A DNA stretch of 64,000 nucleotides from Nostoc sp. NIES-3756 (GCF_001548375.1 NZ_AP017295.1:3568501-3632500), one strand, 5' to 3'. Positions 8,572 to 17,530 are shown, counted from the stretch's first letter. Numbers and translations: made by a program. Notes: generated from the letters alone by a model not told the origin.

Positions 8572-9240
8572 TTACTTGAGATAGTGCGTAAACCATTCAC
8601 TCGCCAGTTGTGCGACTGCGGTTAATGCACCTGGTTCTTCAAATAAGTGGCTAGCATTGGGGATGATCACTAAGCGTTTTGATGTTTGTAATTGCTCTAG
8701 TGCATCTTCATTCATTGCTATTACTGGCAGATCGTACCCACCAACAATCAACAACGTCGGCGCTTTCACCTGGGGCAAGACTAAAGGAGCTAAATCTGGT
8801 CTGCCACCACGAGAAACAATAGCCTGCACTGTTTCCGGGCGTTGTGTGGCTGCTACCAGAGCTGCACCGCAGCCTGTACTAGCACCAAAGTAGCCTACTT
8901 TCAGGTGTTGGGTATCTGGGTGCTGTATTAGCCAATCTGTAGCCCCAACTAATCGTGAGGCTAAAAAAGCAATATCAAAGCGTAAATGTCTTGTCCGTAA
9001 GTCAATTTCTTCTTCTTCGAGTGTGAGCAAATCGATTAACAAAGTTGCCAGTCCCGCCTGTTGTAAAACTTCGGCAACATAGCGGTTGCGGGGACTATGA
9101 CGGCTGCTACCACTACCATGAGCAAATAACACTATGCCTATAGCACCATCAGGAATCACCAAATTACCTTTGAGCTTTACTTCGCCTACTGGCACTGACA
9201 CCGCATATTCTTGGGGTTGGTGTGTTAATGTTCTATCCAT
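8572..9240 (-). CDS. Alpha/beta hydrolase, dienelactone-hydrolase type
   Basis: 222-residue alpha/beta hydrolase. The oxyanion turn is VLFAHGSGSSRHSPRN, the nucleophile elbow is GASTG (Ser121), and the likely acid and base are Asp170 (GGYDLPV) and His198 (NASHLFEEPG). This subgroup is often encoded beside, or fused to, a phosphoribosyltransferase domain; mycobacterial Rv0571c is an example of the fusion. Here the partner gene lies immediately upstream (9249-9545) but is truncated. The two are separated by eight bases on the same strand, so they are co-transcribed. The natural substrate is unknown. Confidence 0.85.
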   Translation of the reverse strand: MDRTLTHQPQEYAVSVPVGEVKLKGNLVIPDGAIGIVLFAHGSGSSRHSPRNRYVAEVLQQAGLATLLIDLLTLEEEEIDLRTRHLRFDIAFLASRLVGATDWLIQHPDTQHLKVGYFGASTGCGAALVAATQRPETVQAIVSRGGRPDLAPLVLPQVKAPTLLIVGGYDLPVIAMNEDALEQLQTSKRLVIIPNASHLFEEPGALTAVAQLASEWFTHYLK

Positions 9241-9248
9241 AACGAGTA

Positions 9249-9545
9249 TTACGAATTACTTGTAGTTAATTTTTGCCTTGCCAAAAGTTCACATACCTCT
9301 GCATCGGTTGTTTGCTCAAAATTCTCGTACCAAATACCGATGCCTGGGGCGGGCAAAGCCAACGCATACAAATCTTCAGGTATCATAACGCATACAACTT
9401 TATCTACTTCTGCTTGTAGTTCTTCACAAGTAGAAGCCGCCGCCACTGGAACTGCAACCACCAGTTCACGGGGTTGTTGTTTTTTTAAGGTTGCGATCGC
9501 TATCCCAGCACTCACCCACACCATAGGGTTTATAACCCTTTTCAT
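9249..9545 (-). pseudogene. Remnant of a phosphoribosyltransferase (C-terminal half only)
   Basis: 98 codons. Residues 25-95, including ELVVAVPVAAASTCEELQ, VVCVMIP and WYENFEQTTDAEVCELL, match the C-terminal half of the phosphoribosyltransferase family paired with dienelactone-hydrolase-like proteins. The N-terminal half, including the PRPP-binding loop (normally VDDGxATGxT), is absent. At the place where that loop should lead into the helix the sequence reads MVWVSAGIAIATLKKQQ, and upstream DNA shows no continuation in any frame I checked. It cannot be a working transferase. It might still be translated as a stub. Confidence 0.7.
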
Positions 9546-10137
9546 CCCTAATACCCCTTAACTCTTGGCAAGATTTTTATGTTGAATAATTTTATACTGG
9601 TTGTTTTTAAGTAACGATTAATTGGTTCTTGCATTGCTTTTATGATGTGGCATTAAAATTGGAGGTTTATAAAAAATCTCCAAACTTTAAAATTCATTCA
9701 TGGTAGGGAACGCAGCCTATAATTAAGTTTTATTTTTTATTCGATTCCATAAAATTAAGCAGAAGAGTCGATTAATTTAACCTTGATAATAATCAAGTTA
9801 TCTAACTGCACCTTAAATAAAACTTTCTAAAGATATACTTTTGGTAAAGATGGATCTGTGCAATGAAGTAGACGTTAAGCCGAGGTCATTGGTAACAACT
9901 TAAAAAGATGGGTTGGGAAGATATTCAGCAATCCCACTTGTGAGTACGGCTACGCACCCAAACGCAAAAAACCCCAGCGAAACTAACCAGGGTTTATGGA
10001 AGAAGCATTTACAAGCTTGTATGTGTCAACCAATCAGTTATGTTCTTGGATGGAATATATTATGAAATATTGACATTTTTTCCATTGAAAACACTACTAT
10101 ATCTAAGTATGTAAACTTTTTTAATGACATTCAATAC
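9546..10137. other. Intergenic, no gene; one terminator-like hairpin
   Basis: About 590 bases. The only structure seen is near 9965-9996: read on the minus strand it is AAACCC, a 15-base loop, GGGGTTTTTT. That fits a rho-independent terminator for the PhnD-like gene ending at 10138. The rest is AT-rich and unrecognised. Confidence 0.45.
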
Positions 10138-11003
10138 CTAAATAGTTTTATTAAATAATTGAACAGGCTGGTTTTGCAATTGAGCCGCAATTGGTTGTAC
10201 TCTTTCAACCACACTAATCATATATTGATAATTGGGAATACGTGCGTTAGGTATATAACCAACTTCTTGAGCTGAAGCAGAAGGGAACTCACTCATAACT
10301 TTACGAATATACTCTTGACGTTTACTTTCTATAGTTGATTGAATTAAAACTACACCGGGTGGTACATAATGAGGATCGGTATAGAAAATGCGAAGTTTAT
10401 TGTCCTGAAATTGAGAGTTATAAAGGTTAAATTCTGCCATAGAAACAGCCCCAGCAATAGCTTTTCCTTCCGCTACCCATTCCATGACAGTTTTTGGTGT
10501 AGGTGCAGATAAAACTTCAGCTAGTGTCAGTCCATAAAGATTATAAAGAGGTAGATAATATCCGGTGGCTGAACCTAATTGCCCCAATGCTACTGTTTTA
10601 CCTTGTAAATCTTGCAAAGTACGAATGGCGCTGTCTTCACGGGTAATAAGGACACAGCGCAAATTAGTTAAACCAACTAATGGAAATATGGGAATATATT
10701 GATAGCGAGAGATTGCGATCGCAGCTAGTCCAGGTGGAGCAAACACTAATGACCAAGCACGAGATTCTAAACGCTCAATGGCTTTATTTTCATTAAAAGT
10801 AGGCTCTAAAATAATCTTTGCTCTTGTTCTTTCTCCTAGATAACGCTTAAATCTAGCGTACTGATTAATTATTTCTGCTCCGCCCTCATAATTAATTACA
10901 CCAATATTTAATAAGCCAGAAGATTCAGGTTGTGATGTACAGGCATTAACTATTAGGAAAATTGATTGTCCAAAAAAAAACGGCGTGAGAATTTCCTTAG
11001 CAT
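10138..11003 (-). pseudogene. PhnD-like phosphate/phosphonate-binding lipoprotein, frameshifted in a homopolymer
   Basis: The C-terminal 202 codons (10138-10746) encode a periplasmic binding protein of the PhnD/TctC-like type: a lobe with FAPPGLAAIAISRYQYIPIF, then DLQGKTVALGQLGSATGYYLP. The frame stays open upstream through NIGVINYEGGAEIINQYARF to ACTSQPESSG. The missing signal peptide is in another frame: MLRKFSRRFF from the ATG at 11003. The switch falls exactly at a run of nine A (10972-10980, T9 on the coding strand). Ten would give one continuous protein with a twin-arginine-like SRRFFF, a hydrophobic stretch and a lipobox ending NAC. As written, the ATG frame stops after 16 codons. It is either a recent mutation, a slippage-switchable gene or a sequencing error. 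It is divergent from a heme-domain sensor. Confidence 0.75.
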
Positions 11004-11104
11004 TATTATTTTTAATAAATATACTATCTTGCTTTTATCAGCTATCTTCGCTACAGTATTTTACTACAATAGTAGATAAGACTTTATCTAAAAAATTTAG
11101 ACTA

Positions 11105-12004
11105 ATGTTAAAAAAATTAAAGATTGGTACAAAATTTAACTTACTATTAACTATAGTTTTTATCATTAGTATTGTTTTAAGCGGCACAGTTCTATCTAGC
11201 ATACTTCAGCAACGAGCGCAAACAGAAGTAGCCTCTAAAGCCCTAGCTCTCTTGAATACAATGACTGCTGTAAGACAATATACACAAAATAAGGTTAGAA
11301 ATTTACTTCTACCTCAGCTAGAAACTGCATCATTGTTTATTCCAGAAACAGTACCGGCTTATTCTGCAACAGAAGTATTTGAAAATTTACGCAAAAATGA
11401 ACAGTATCAAAACTTCTTTTATAAAGAGGCGACGCTGAACCCTACAAATTTACGCGACAAGGCTGATACTTATGAAGCCGCTATTGTGGAGCGCTTTCGC
11501 AAAAATCCTTCACTAACTGAAATTACTAACTTTCGTGATTTGCCCGAAGGTAAAGTATTTTACATTGCTAGACCACTAGCTATTAAAGAGCAAACCTGTT
11601 TGCAATGTCATTCTACACCAGAAAAAGCGCCAAAAAGCCAACTAGTAACCTATGGCTCAGAAAATGGTTTTGGATGGAAACTGAATGAAATTATTGCCGC
11701 TCAAATTATCTCAGTTCCTTCTGAAGAAGTGTTTAGTAATGCACGAAGTACTTGGTTAGGAATTATGGCATCTTTAATTGTTCTGTTTGCCGTAATTATA
11801 TTTATCATTAACTTCCTAATTAAGAAAACTGTAATTCAGCGAATTAGAAAAATCGAAAATATAGCTCAAAGAGTAAGCACCGGAGATATGGCTGTAGAAT
11901 TTGAAGATAATGCTAATGATGAGATTGGTGGCTTGGCAGCAGCATTTAATCGCATGAAATACAGTTTAACCATAGCTATGGATATGCTAAACAAGCAAAA
12001 TTAA
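11105..12004 (+). CDS. Tll0287-like heme domain (DUF3365) and HAMP sensor protein lacking an output domain
   Basis: About 299 residues from the ATG at 11105; the frame is open further upstream but would overlap the divergent gene's signal sequence. Helix 1 (TIVFIISIVLSGTVL) is followed by an extracytoplasmic domain with CLQCH near residues 165-169, a c-type heme attachment site of the Tll0287-like family. Helix 2 (GIMASLIVLFAVIIFIINFL) leads to a HAMP linker (VIQRIRKIENIAQRVSTGDM to LAAAFNRMKYSL). The protein stops about ten residues after HAMP, with no kinase, cyclase or methyl-accepting domain. Its divergent neighbour is a PhnD-like binding protein, a frequent partner of cyanobacterial sensors. 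It may signal through a separately encoded output or be truncated. Confidence 0.8.
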   Translation: MLKKLKIGTKFNLLLTIVFIISIVLSGTVLSSILQQRAQTEVASKALALLNTMTAVRQYTQNKVRNLLLPQLETASLFIPETVPAYSATEVFENLRKNEQYQNFFYKEATLNPTNLRDKADTYEAAIVERFRKNPSLTEITNFRDLPEGKVFYIARPLAIKEQTCLQCHSTPEKAPKSQLVTYGSENGFGWKLNEIIAAQIISVPSEEVFSNARSTWLGIMASLIVLFAVIIFIINFLIKKTVIQRIRKIENIAQRVSTGDMAVEFEDNANDEIGGLAAAFNRMKYSLTIAMDMLNKQN

Positions 12005-12058
12005 TAAAATTATCTGTTGGCGTGCAGCTAATTTAACTTTTATTTTGGCTGTCAACAG

Positions 12059-13441
12059 TTAAGGGAGTAACCGCTTCTGGAATTGCAAAGCTTTTTGAGC
12101 ATCAGGAATTTCCGCCGCTAAGGTTTGAATAAATTCGGCGCGAGAATTTGCTGCGATACCAGATTTTATGACTTTTTGGACTAAAAGTGTAGCAATTGGC
12201 CCAATTAAATTTAGTAACTCTCTTTCACATTCACGCACAAAAGCATCATTTATCTTATTGATATCTGGCTGTGGCTGTTGTGGCTGATTAATAGCAGTAT
12301 TTTCATACTTAGTAGTTGGCTCTTCTAGTAAAGATATTACTTTCTGCTTAAACTCAGTTTGTTGATTTCCTGTTAAATGTGAAGATAAACTATCAATTAA
12401 TTCTTGATAGCTAGATACTGACGCTGCGCGCTGTAACAACGTTCGGCCTATGGGGCCAACAAACTTCATAAGTGTATTTTCCAAATGATTATACTGTTCT
12501 GCGGAAAGGATTAAGCTATTTTGGCTATAACCATCATCTACTGGTTGTTGTGATGTAGTGACCGGAGATGGTTGCATAAATGTTGATGGTGCTACAGTTA
12601 CTTGCGTCTCTACTTGAGGATAAAAATTATTTTGTAGCGCCTCTAAAACCTCATTTGCAGACTGATAACGCAGTTTATTATTAATAAGTACCATCTTTGA
12701 TAACACAGATGCTAACTCATTGCTCACTTTGGCTCTATATTGCCAAAGAAATTCTCCAGTAGCAGGGTCTTCTTCTAGTTGTCTAGGATGTACCCCTGTT
12801 AGCGCTTGGATACAAACCATACCTAAAGAATAGATATCGCTATTAAGTTGTGGTTTACCCCGGAACTGTTCTAAAGGCATATATCCTGGTGTGCCAATAG
12901 CAATTGTCATTTCCGTTTGTCCACTAAGTCCACTTATCTGTGTTTGGACTTGTTTTACAGCTCCAAAATCTATCAGTACCACCTTACCATCCTGTAACCT
13001 TCTGAGCATATTCTCTGGTTTAATATCTCGATGAATCACTTGATGAAAGTGAATAAACTTCAAAATATCTAAGCCTTGCTGCAAAAGCTTGACAACCTTG
13101 TCTTCTGACCAAGGTTGATTAGGTGGCATTTCAACTTTCAGTGAATGCCCTTCAATAAATTCTTGTACCAGGAAAAATTCGTGGTTTTCCTCAAAGTATG
13201 CTAAAAGACGCGGAATTTGGTCATGATGTCCAAGTTTTTCTAGCGTTTCGGCTTCGCTGTTAAACAGCCGTCTGGCAGTTTCCAGAAACTCTGGGTTATG
13301 GGTGACAGGCTGAAAGTGTTTGACTACACATTTGGGCTGACCAGGACGTTGAGTGTCAATTGCGATATAAGTTTTACCAAATCCACCTCCACCCAACATT
13401 TCGCGGATTTGATAACGACCGACTAATACAGTACCTAACAT
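12059..13441 (-). CDS. Ser/Thr protein kinase with duplicated C-terminal module
   Basis: 460 residues. The Hanks-type kinase domain is at about 8-275: glycine loop LGGGGFGKTY, ATP-site Lys41 (VVKHF), catalytic loop HRDIKPEN with Asp139, DFG at 158-160 and GTPGYMPLEQ in the activation segment. All catalytic residues are present. After a proline/glutamine linker come two related segments of about 65 residues each, around 310-375 (LENTLMKFVGPIGRTLLQ) and 395-460 (LLNLIGPIATLLVQKVI). This helical module recurs in cyanobacterial kinases and may mediate partner binding. No membrane segment. It converges with the heme/HAMP sensor, ending 55 bases away; a functional link is only a guess. Confidence 0.92.
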   Translation of the reverse strand: MLGTVLVGRYQIREMLGGGGFGKTYIAIDTQRPGQPKCVVKHFQPVTHNPEFLETARRLFNSEAETLEKLGHHDQIPRLLAYFEENHEFFLVQEFIEGHSLKVEMPPNQPWSEDKVVKLLQQGLDILKFIHFHQVIHRDIKPENMLRRLQDGKVVLIDFGAVKQVQTQISGLSGQTEMTIAIGTPGYMPLEQFRGKPQLNSDIYSLGMVCIQALTGVHPRQLEEDPATGEFLWQYRAKVSNELASVLSKMVLINNKLRYQSANEVLEALQNNFYPQVETQVTVAPSTFMQPSPVTTSQQPVDDGYSQNSLILSAEQYNHLENTLMKFVGPIGRTLLQRAASVSSYQELIDSLSSHLTGNQQTEFKQKVISLLEEPTTKYENTAINQPQQPQPDINKINDAFVRECERELLNLIGPIATLLVQKVIKSGIAANSRAEFIQTLAAEIPDAQKALQFQKRLLP

Positions 13442-14110
13442 TGTATGACTTTAGTTAAGTCTTACATTCATGTTGACATAATTACTAAATGAGCAAATAA
13501 AAGCTATGTGAAAAACACAGGTAACTATTTTAACATATATAGAAATCCAATTTATATATATTAAAACCTTTTGAAGCTTATGCAGTATCTGTAGATTAGA
13601 TAATGCCTCCTAAAACCATAATACGATGGCGAATGCTTACCCTACTTATATTTCAAGAATCAAGTAATAATTCTAGAGAAATTCTATAGTTTTTTTGTGC
13701 CTACTACCCCAAACCCAAAAATTTAGAAATTAAAGGTAATAGTTTACTCACAGCTTCAACTAATGTTGCGGTGACTGATACTTATTTATACCATTTAATG
13801 TAAAGAGCAAATTGAGTAAGTATGTGGACACAATTATTTAGAAGACGCATTTCGACTACTTCGACTACGCTCAGTACAAGTGCGCTCAATGCTCGATCCC
13901 AGAGAAGACGAGGGTTGAGTTTTGACTACGCGGTAATCGAGCGTAGTCGAGATTCAACTTCCGCGCAGTGGTCACTGAGCTTTGTCGTTCGCGGAGCGTC
14001 TCGTAGAGAAGTGTCGAAACCCGGCAACTTCTTTTTTAGTTTAATTTAGTGCTTCTACTTATATCTTGTTTAACTAATATTGATTCGTCGAGGTTTCCAT
14101 TAATTTTATT
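13442..14110. repeat. Intergenic with GC-rich dispersed palindromic repeats
   Basis: About 13850-14035 consists of short overlapping direct and inverted motifs such as TTCGACTACGCTCAGT, GAGCGTAGTCGAGA and GTTCGCGGAGCGTCTCGTAG. The same motifs appear at 36148-36170, 36885-36940, 37000-37095 and 52010-52110. They form hairpins and code for nothing plausible. The rest is AT-rich promoter-like sequence upstream of the PucC-type gene. Confidence 0.6.
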
Positions 14111-14233
14111 AGGACTTACGCAAGTGTCATAATAAAGTTAACTGTAGGGTGCGTCAGCCCCAATAATTTCGTAGACTTTAAAGGATTTTCCACATCTGAC
14201 GCACCCTACTATTGTGCCAGTTGCGCAAGTCCT
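14111..14233. mobile_element. MITE-like element of 123 bp with 24-bp imperfect inverted ends
   Basis: The left end begins AGGACTTACGCAAGTG (14111) and the right end (14210-14233) reads, in reverse complement, AGGACTTGCGCAACTG; about 20 of 24 positions agree. A second, perfect inner inverted repeat, GTAGGGTGCGTCAG / CTGACGCACCCTAC, lies inside, so the whole element folds as nested hairpins. No coding capacity. No clear target duplication could be read in the AT-rich flanks. Part of the inner sequence recurs at 3321-3351. Confidence 0.7.
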
Positions 14234-14373
14234 GTTTATTCTTAATTCCTTATCCTTGAAAGCTCCCCACTGTCTTTTTTGTAAACAGAATGAAAATTAG
14301 CAGACTGGGTATGGGCAGGGTTTATCTTTAGTTATGAAGGCTCAATCCTGTACTATTTCTTTTTAAAGTCGTA

Positions 14374-15813
14374 ATGGCAACTAGCAATTTTTTACCCGAT
14401 CCCGAATCAGGTCAATCAATTCGTCCTGATTCAGTTCCTAGAGTGAATATACCGACTGTGTTCAGACTCGGATTATTTCAAATGGGTCTGAGTATGATGT
14501 CAATTTTGACTCTGGGTGTACTCAACAGAGTCATGATTCAAGAAATAGCCATTCCCGCAACGCTGGTGGCGTTGGTGTTGGCTTTACCAGCGTTTGTCTC
14601 TCCTTCTCGCATCTGGTTTGGTCAGATTTCTGATGCCAAACCTTTATGGGGTTATCATCGCACGGCTTATGTTTGGCTGGGAGCGGCTGTATTTGCGATC
14701 GCCGCTTTTTTAGCTGTACAAGTAATGTGGCAGTTAAATGCTGTCGCCGATAACCCTACTGGTTGGGTGTGGACGACTCAAACTATCGGCTGGACGGCAG
14801 TTCTATCTTTAGTTTTTGCCATATACGGTCTAGCAATTTGTGCTAGTGGTACGGCTTTCGCCGCTTTATTGGTGGATATCTCCGAAGAAGATAACCGTTC
14901 TCAGGTGGTGGGCATAGTCTGGTCGATGTTGATGGTAGGGATTATTGTTGGGGCAATTATCTCTAGCAAGCTCTTACCCTCAGAAGTAACCACAGTAAAT
15001 TTGCAACCAGCAATTAATAGGCTATTTATCATTGTCCCAGCAATTGTATTTGGCTTATCAATTGTCGCCACCTTTAGTGTAGAGAAAAAATACTCTCAGT
15101 ACACCAAGCGTTCCACGTTGGCAAACCGAGAAGATAGTATTACTTTAGGTGCAGCTTGGAAGATTTTGACAGCTAGCCCCCAAACTGGGTTGTTCTTCAC
15201 TTTTTTAGTAGTGATGACCATCAGTTTATTTATGCAAGATGCAGTTTTAGAACCTTATGCCGGTCAGGTGTTTAAAATGCCGTTGGCAGAAAGTACCAGA
15301 CTAAATGTTTTTTATGGTGTAGGTATTTTAATTGCCTATGGTGTAACTGGCTTTTTTGTTGTCCCCCGTTTAGGTAAGCGGCGAACTGCGCGTTTGGGTT
15401 GTGTGCTGGTGGCATTTGCGGCATTATTGCTAGGCGCATCAGGCTTTTCGGCTAATCCTGCTTTTTTGAAGTTGGGTTTGGTGTTGTTTGGTTTAGCTAC
15501 TGGTTTCTTAACTACGGCCGCAATTAGTTTAATGTTGGATTTGACAGTGGCAGAAACCGCAGGCACATTTATCGGTGCTTGGGGACTGGCGCAGTCTTTA
15601 GCTAGAGGACTAGCAGTAGTCATAGGTGGCGCAATCTTGGATGCAGGGAAAAAAACCTTACCAACCTTAGAGTTAGCTTATGGTTTGGTATTTTTGCTGG
15701 AAGCGGTGGGGATGGTGTTATCGATTTGGTTCCTCAACCGCGTGAATGTAACAGAATTTCAAAGTAATACCAAGCAAGCGATCGCTTCTGTACTAGAAAG
15801 TGATTTAGATTAA
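14374..15813 (+). CDS. PucC/LhaA-family membrane carrier (MFS)
   Basis: 479 residues with about twelve membrane segments. The N-terminal part LGLFQMGLSMMSILTLGVLNRVMI and PSRIWFGQISDAKPLWGYHRT are the signature of the PucC/LhaA/BCH2-type subfamily of the major facilitator superfamily. In purple bacteria these proteins aid assembly of bacteriochlorophyll light-harvesting complexes; in cyanobacteria and plants relatives are thought to handle chlorophyll or its delivery to pigment proteins. Length and topology are normal. It is followed after 12 bases by an inositol-monophosphatase-family gene on the same strand, so they are probably co-transcribed. Confidence 0.88.
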   Translation: MATSNFLPDPESGQSIRPDSVPRVNIPTVFRLGLFQMGLSMMSILTLGVLNRVMIQEIAIPATLVALVLALPAFVSPSRIWFGQISDAKPLWGYHRTAYVWLGAAVFAIAAFLAVQVMWQLNAVADNPTGWVWTTQTIGWTAVLSLVFAIYGLAICASGTAFAALLVDISEEDNRSQVVGIVWSMLMVGIIVGAIISSKLLPSEVTTVNLQPAINRLFIIVPAIVFGLSIVATFSVEKKYSQYTKRSTLANREDSITLGAAWKILTASPQTGLFFTFLVVMTISLFMQDAVLEPYAGQVFKMPLAESTRLNVFYGVGILIAYGVTGFFVVPRLGKRRTARLGCVLVAFAALLLGASGFSANPAFLKLGLVLFGLATGFLTTAAISLMLDLTVAETAGTFIGAWGLAQSLARGLAVVIGGAILDAGKKTLPTLELAYGLVFLLEAVGMVLSIWFLNRVNVTEFQSNTKQAIASVLESDLD

Positions 15814-15825
15814 CTAGAAATAAGC

Positions 15826-16683
15826 ATGAGTGATTTTTGGACAACAGTTCTCGAATTTGCGCAAACTACTACCACCAGAGTGGGAGCGCAATTAATGCAG
15901 GATTTTGGGCAAGTGCAGGCTTTGCAAAAAGCTGATGGTAGTTTGGTAACGCAAGCAGATAAATGGGCCGATCAAGAAATTCGTGATGCGATCGCTTCTA
16001 ATTTTGCTGGTTATGGCATATTAGCAGAAGAAAGCGATCGCACCTTTCCGGGAACAGAATGGTGTTGGGTGATTGATCCCTTAGATGGGACAACAAACTT
16101 CACGCGGGGTATTCCCATCTGGTCGATTTCCTTGGGTTTACTTTATCAAGGCACACCAATTTTCGGTTATGTTTATGTACCGCCCCTCAATCAAGCCTTT
16201 CATGGTTTCTATCCAGGTACATCAGGTTTAGCTACCCCATCAGGAGCCTTTCTTAATCATCACCCCATCCATACCAGTAATGATGCTCCCAGTAGCAATC
16301 ACTTCTTTAACTTGTGTTCCCGTAGTCTGTCGGTTGTGCAGAACGGCTTTCCCTGCAAAATTCGCATGTTGGGTGTAGCGAGTTACAACTTCCTGACTGT
16401 GGCGACTGGGGCGACACTAGGAGGTATAGAAGCAACTCCAAAAGTTTGGGATATAGCAGGCGCGTGGGTAATTCTGCAAGCGGCTGGCGGTAGCTGGGTA
16501 TCCCTCAACAGTGAACCCTTTCCTTTAATAGCAGGGGAAGATTATAGCGATCGCTCTTTCCCCACCCTCGTCGTCAGTCGCTCAGAATTACTCCCATATT
16601 TCACACCCTTGATTCAAGATGTAATTCCAGTCAATAGTCAACCCTTCTCCTACGGAGACGCTAACGCGAACGACTTCTCCTAA
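15826..16683 (+). CDS. Inositol-monophosphatase family phosphatase, with repeat-derived C-terminus
   Basis: 285 residues. The metal-binding motifs of the Mg-dependent, Li-sensitive phosphatase superfamily are present: ILAEESD near residue 66, WVIDPLDGTTNFTRG near 82-96, and KVWDIAGAWVILQAAGG near 204-220. The substrate (inositol, histidinol or another sugar phosphate) cannot be told from sequence. The last 14 or so residues (QPFSYGDANANDFS) are encoded by a dispersed repeat (about 16637-16711) whose inverted copy lies at 24644-24720. The original stop has therefore probably been replaced. It lies 12 bases after the PucC-type gene and probably shares its transcript. Confidence 0.87.
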   Translation: MSDFWTTVLEFAQTTTTRVGAQLMQDFGQVQALQKADGSLVTQADKWADQEIRDAIASNFAGYGILAEESDRTFPGTEWCWVIDPLDGTTNFTRGIPIWSISLGLLYQGTPIFGYVYVPPLNQAFHGFYPGTSGLATPSGAFLNHHPIHTSNDAPSSNHFFNLCSRSLSVVQNGFPCKIRMLGVASYNFLTVATGATLGGIEATPKVWDIAGAWVILQAAGGSWVSLNSEPFPLIAGEDYSDRSFPTLVVSRSELLPYFTPLIQDVIPVNSQPFSYGDANANDFS

Positions 16684-16711
16684 GGGAGACGCTGCGCGAA
16701 CGCTCAGGGTA
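16637..16711 (+). repeat. Dispersed repeat copy A, about 75 bp
   Basis: It contains GGAGACGCTAACGCGAACGA followed by a second GGAGACGCTGCGCGAACG. It is almost identical, in reverse complement, to 24644-24720. It overlaps the end and stop codon of the preceding phosphatase gene. Both copies are bordered by AGTCAAC-type heptamers. Confidence 0.85.
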
Positions 16712-17214
16712 AACAGTCAACAGTCATCGGTCAACAGCAGTTCTATTGTCTCCAAAATACAAAGGTGGGCAGCATTGTCCACCCTACTAACTACCTCCTT
16801 TCTACCTCCTGCCTCTTATATTAAAATTTGCAGATAATCTAGACTTGAGCGCCTAGATATGCTCTCTCTGCACAAAAATCATAACTACTGCTGAATTAAG
16901 ATATAGAAATCAACAGGATTGATGGTAAGGAATACCGACGCATCATTCAAAGAGGGTATTTTCTACCAAATTCTGGAGCAATGCCAGTGCGCAATAAGTC
17001 ATCTGAAGGATAGTATTTTTCAGATTGCGAATTAATTGGAAAATGCCAGAAGTTAAGTTATAATTCCTAGAACTCAAGAAGTTTTAGTCAGCAGATGGTG
17101 ACATTCCTAGCAATAGTTGACCATCCGCGCTAGAATATAACTCCAATCTTGAGCTAGAATGTAGCCCTAAGCAACTACCAATTTTACAGGGCAGACTAAT
17201 CAAAGGTTTCTAGC
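16712..17214. other. Intergenic, no gene seen
   Basis: It begins with CAACAGT heptamers and a GGTGG-GCAGCATTGT-CCACC hairpin near 16764-16783, then about 400 bases of AT-rich sequence before the nsiR1 array. No promoter or gene was recognised. Confidence 0.45.
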
Positions 17215-17339
17215 AAAAAGCCCCTGGCTTCTACCAATCAAACAGGGGAGTTAGTTATCCAGGTGCATTGATTAATCATCGGTTAGTATTAACCAAACTA
17301 GGGAGTTAGTTATCCAGGTGCATCTACCAATTAATTGTT
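17215..17339 (-). ncRNA. nsiR1: nsiR1 copy, distal, with internal duplication
   Basis: Promoter motif TCCGGA at 17359-17364, terminator T-run at 17215. The core GATGCACCTGGATAACTAACT occurs twice, so the RNA would be about 125 nt instead of about 70. The -10 region is weak (no TATAGGT). Confidence 0.55.
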
Positions 17340-17404
17340 CTATTTTGAGTTACAGTCTTCCGGATAAATTCATTGAAAGGTCGTCTGTGGTTCAATTCCA
17401 ATAG

Positions 17405-17471
17405 AAAACCCCTAGTGGTGGCAGCCAACTAGGGGAGTTAATTATCAGGGTGCATCTACCAATTAACTGTT
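17405..17471 (-). ncRNA. nsiR1: nsiR1 copy
   Basis: Canonical TCCGGA at 17491-17496. Terminator stem with the TAGTGGTGGCAGCCAACTA variant loop. Only four T at the terminator, so it may read through. Confidence 0.6.
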
Positions 17472-17530
17472 CTACAATTCAACAGGATGTTCCGGATGAA
17501 ATTGTCACAAATGAAGTTGCTTTTTTCCAC

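Noticed and set aside
13822..14049. 75-codon plus-strand frame in dispersed repeats
   Set aside because: It is built from GACTACGCTCAGT-type palindromes and is rich in Ser/Arg/Thr from repeat translation.
17366..17400. GGTTCAATTCC resembling a tRNA T-arm
   Set aside because: No acceptor, D or anticodon arm can be built around it.
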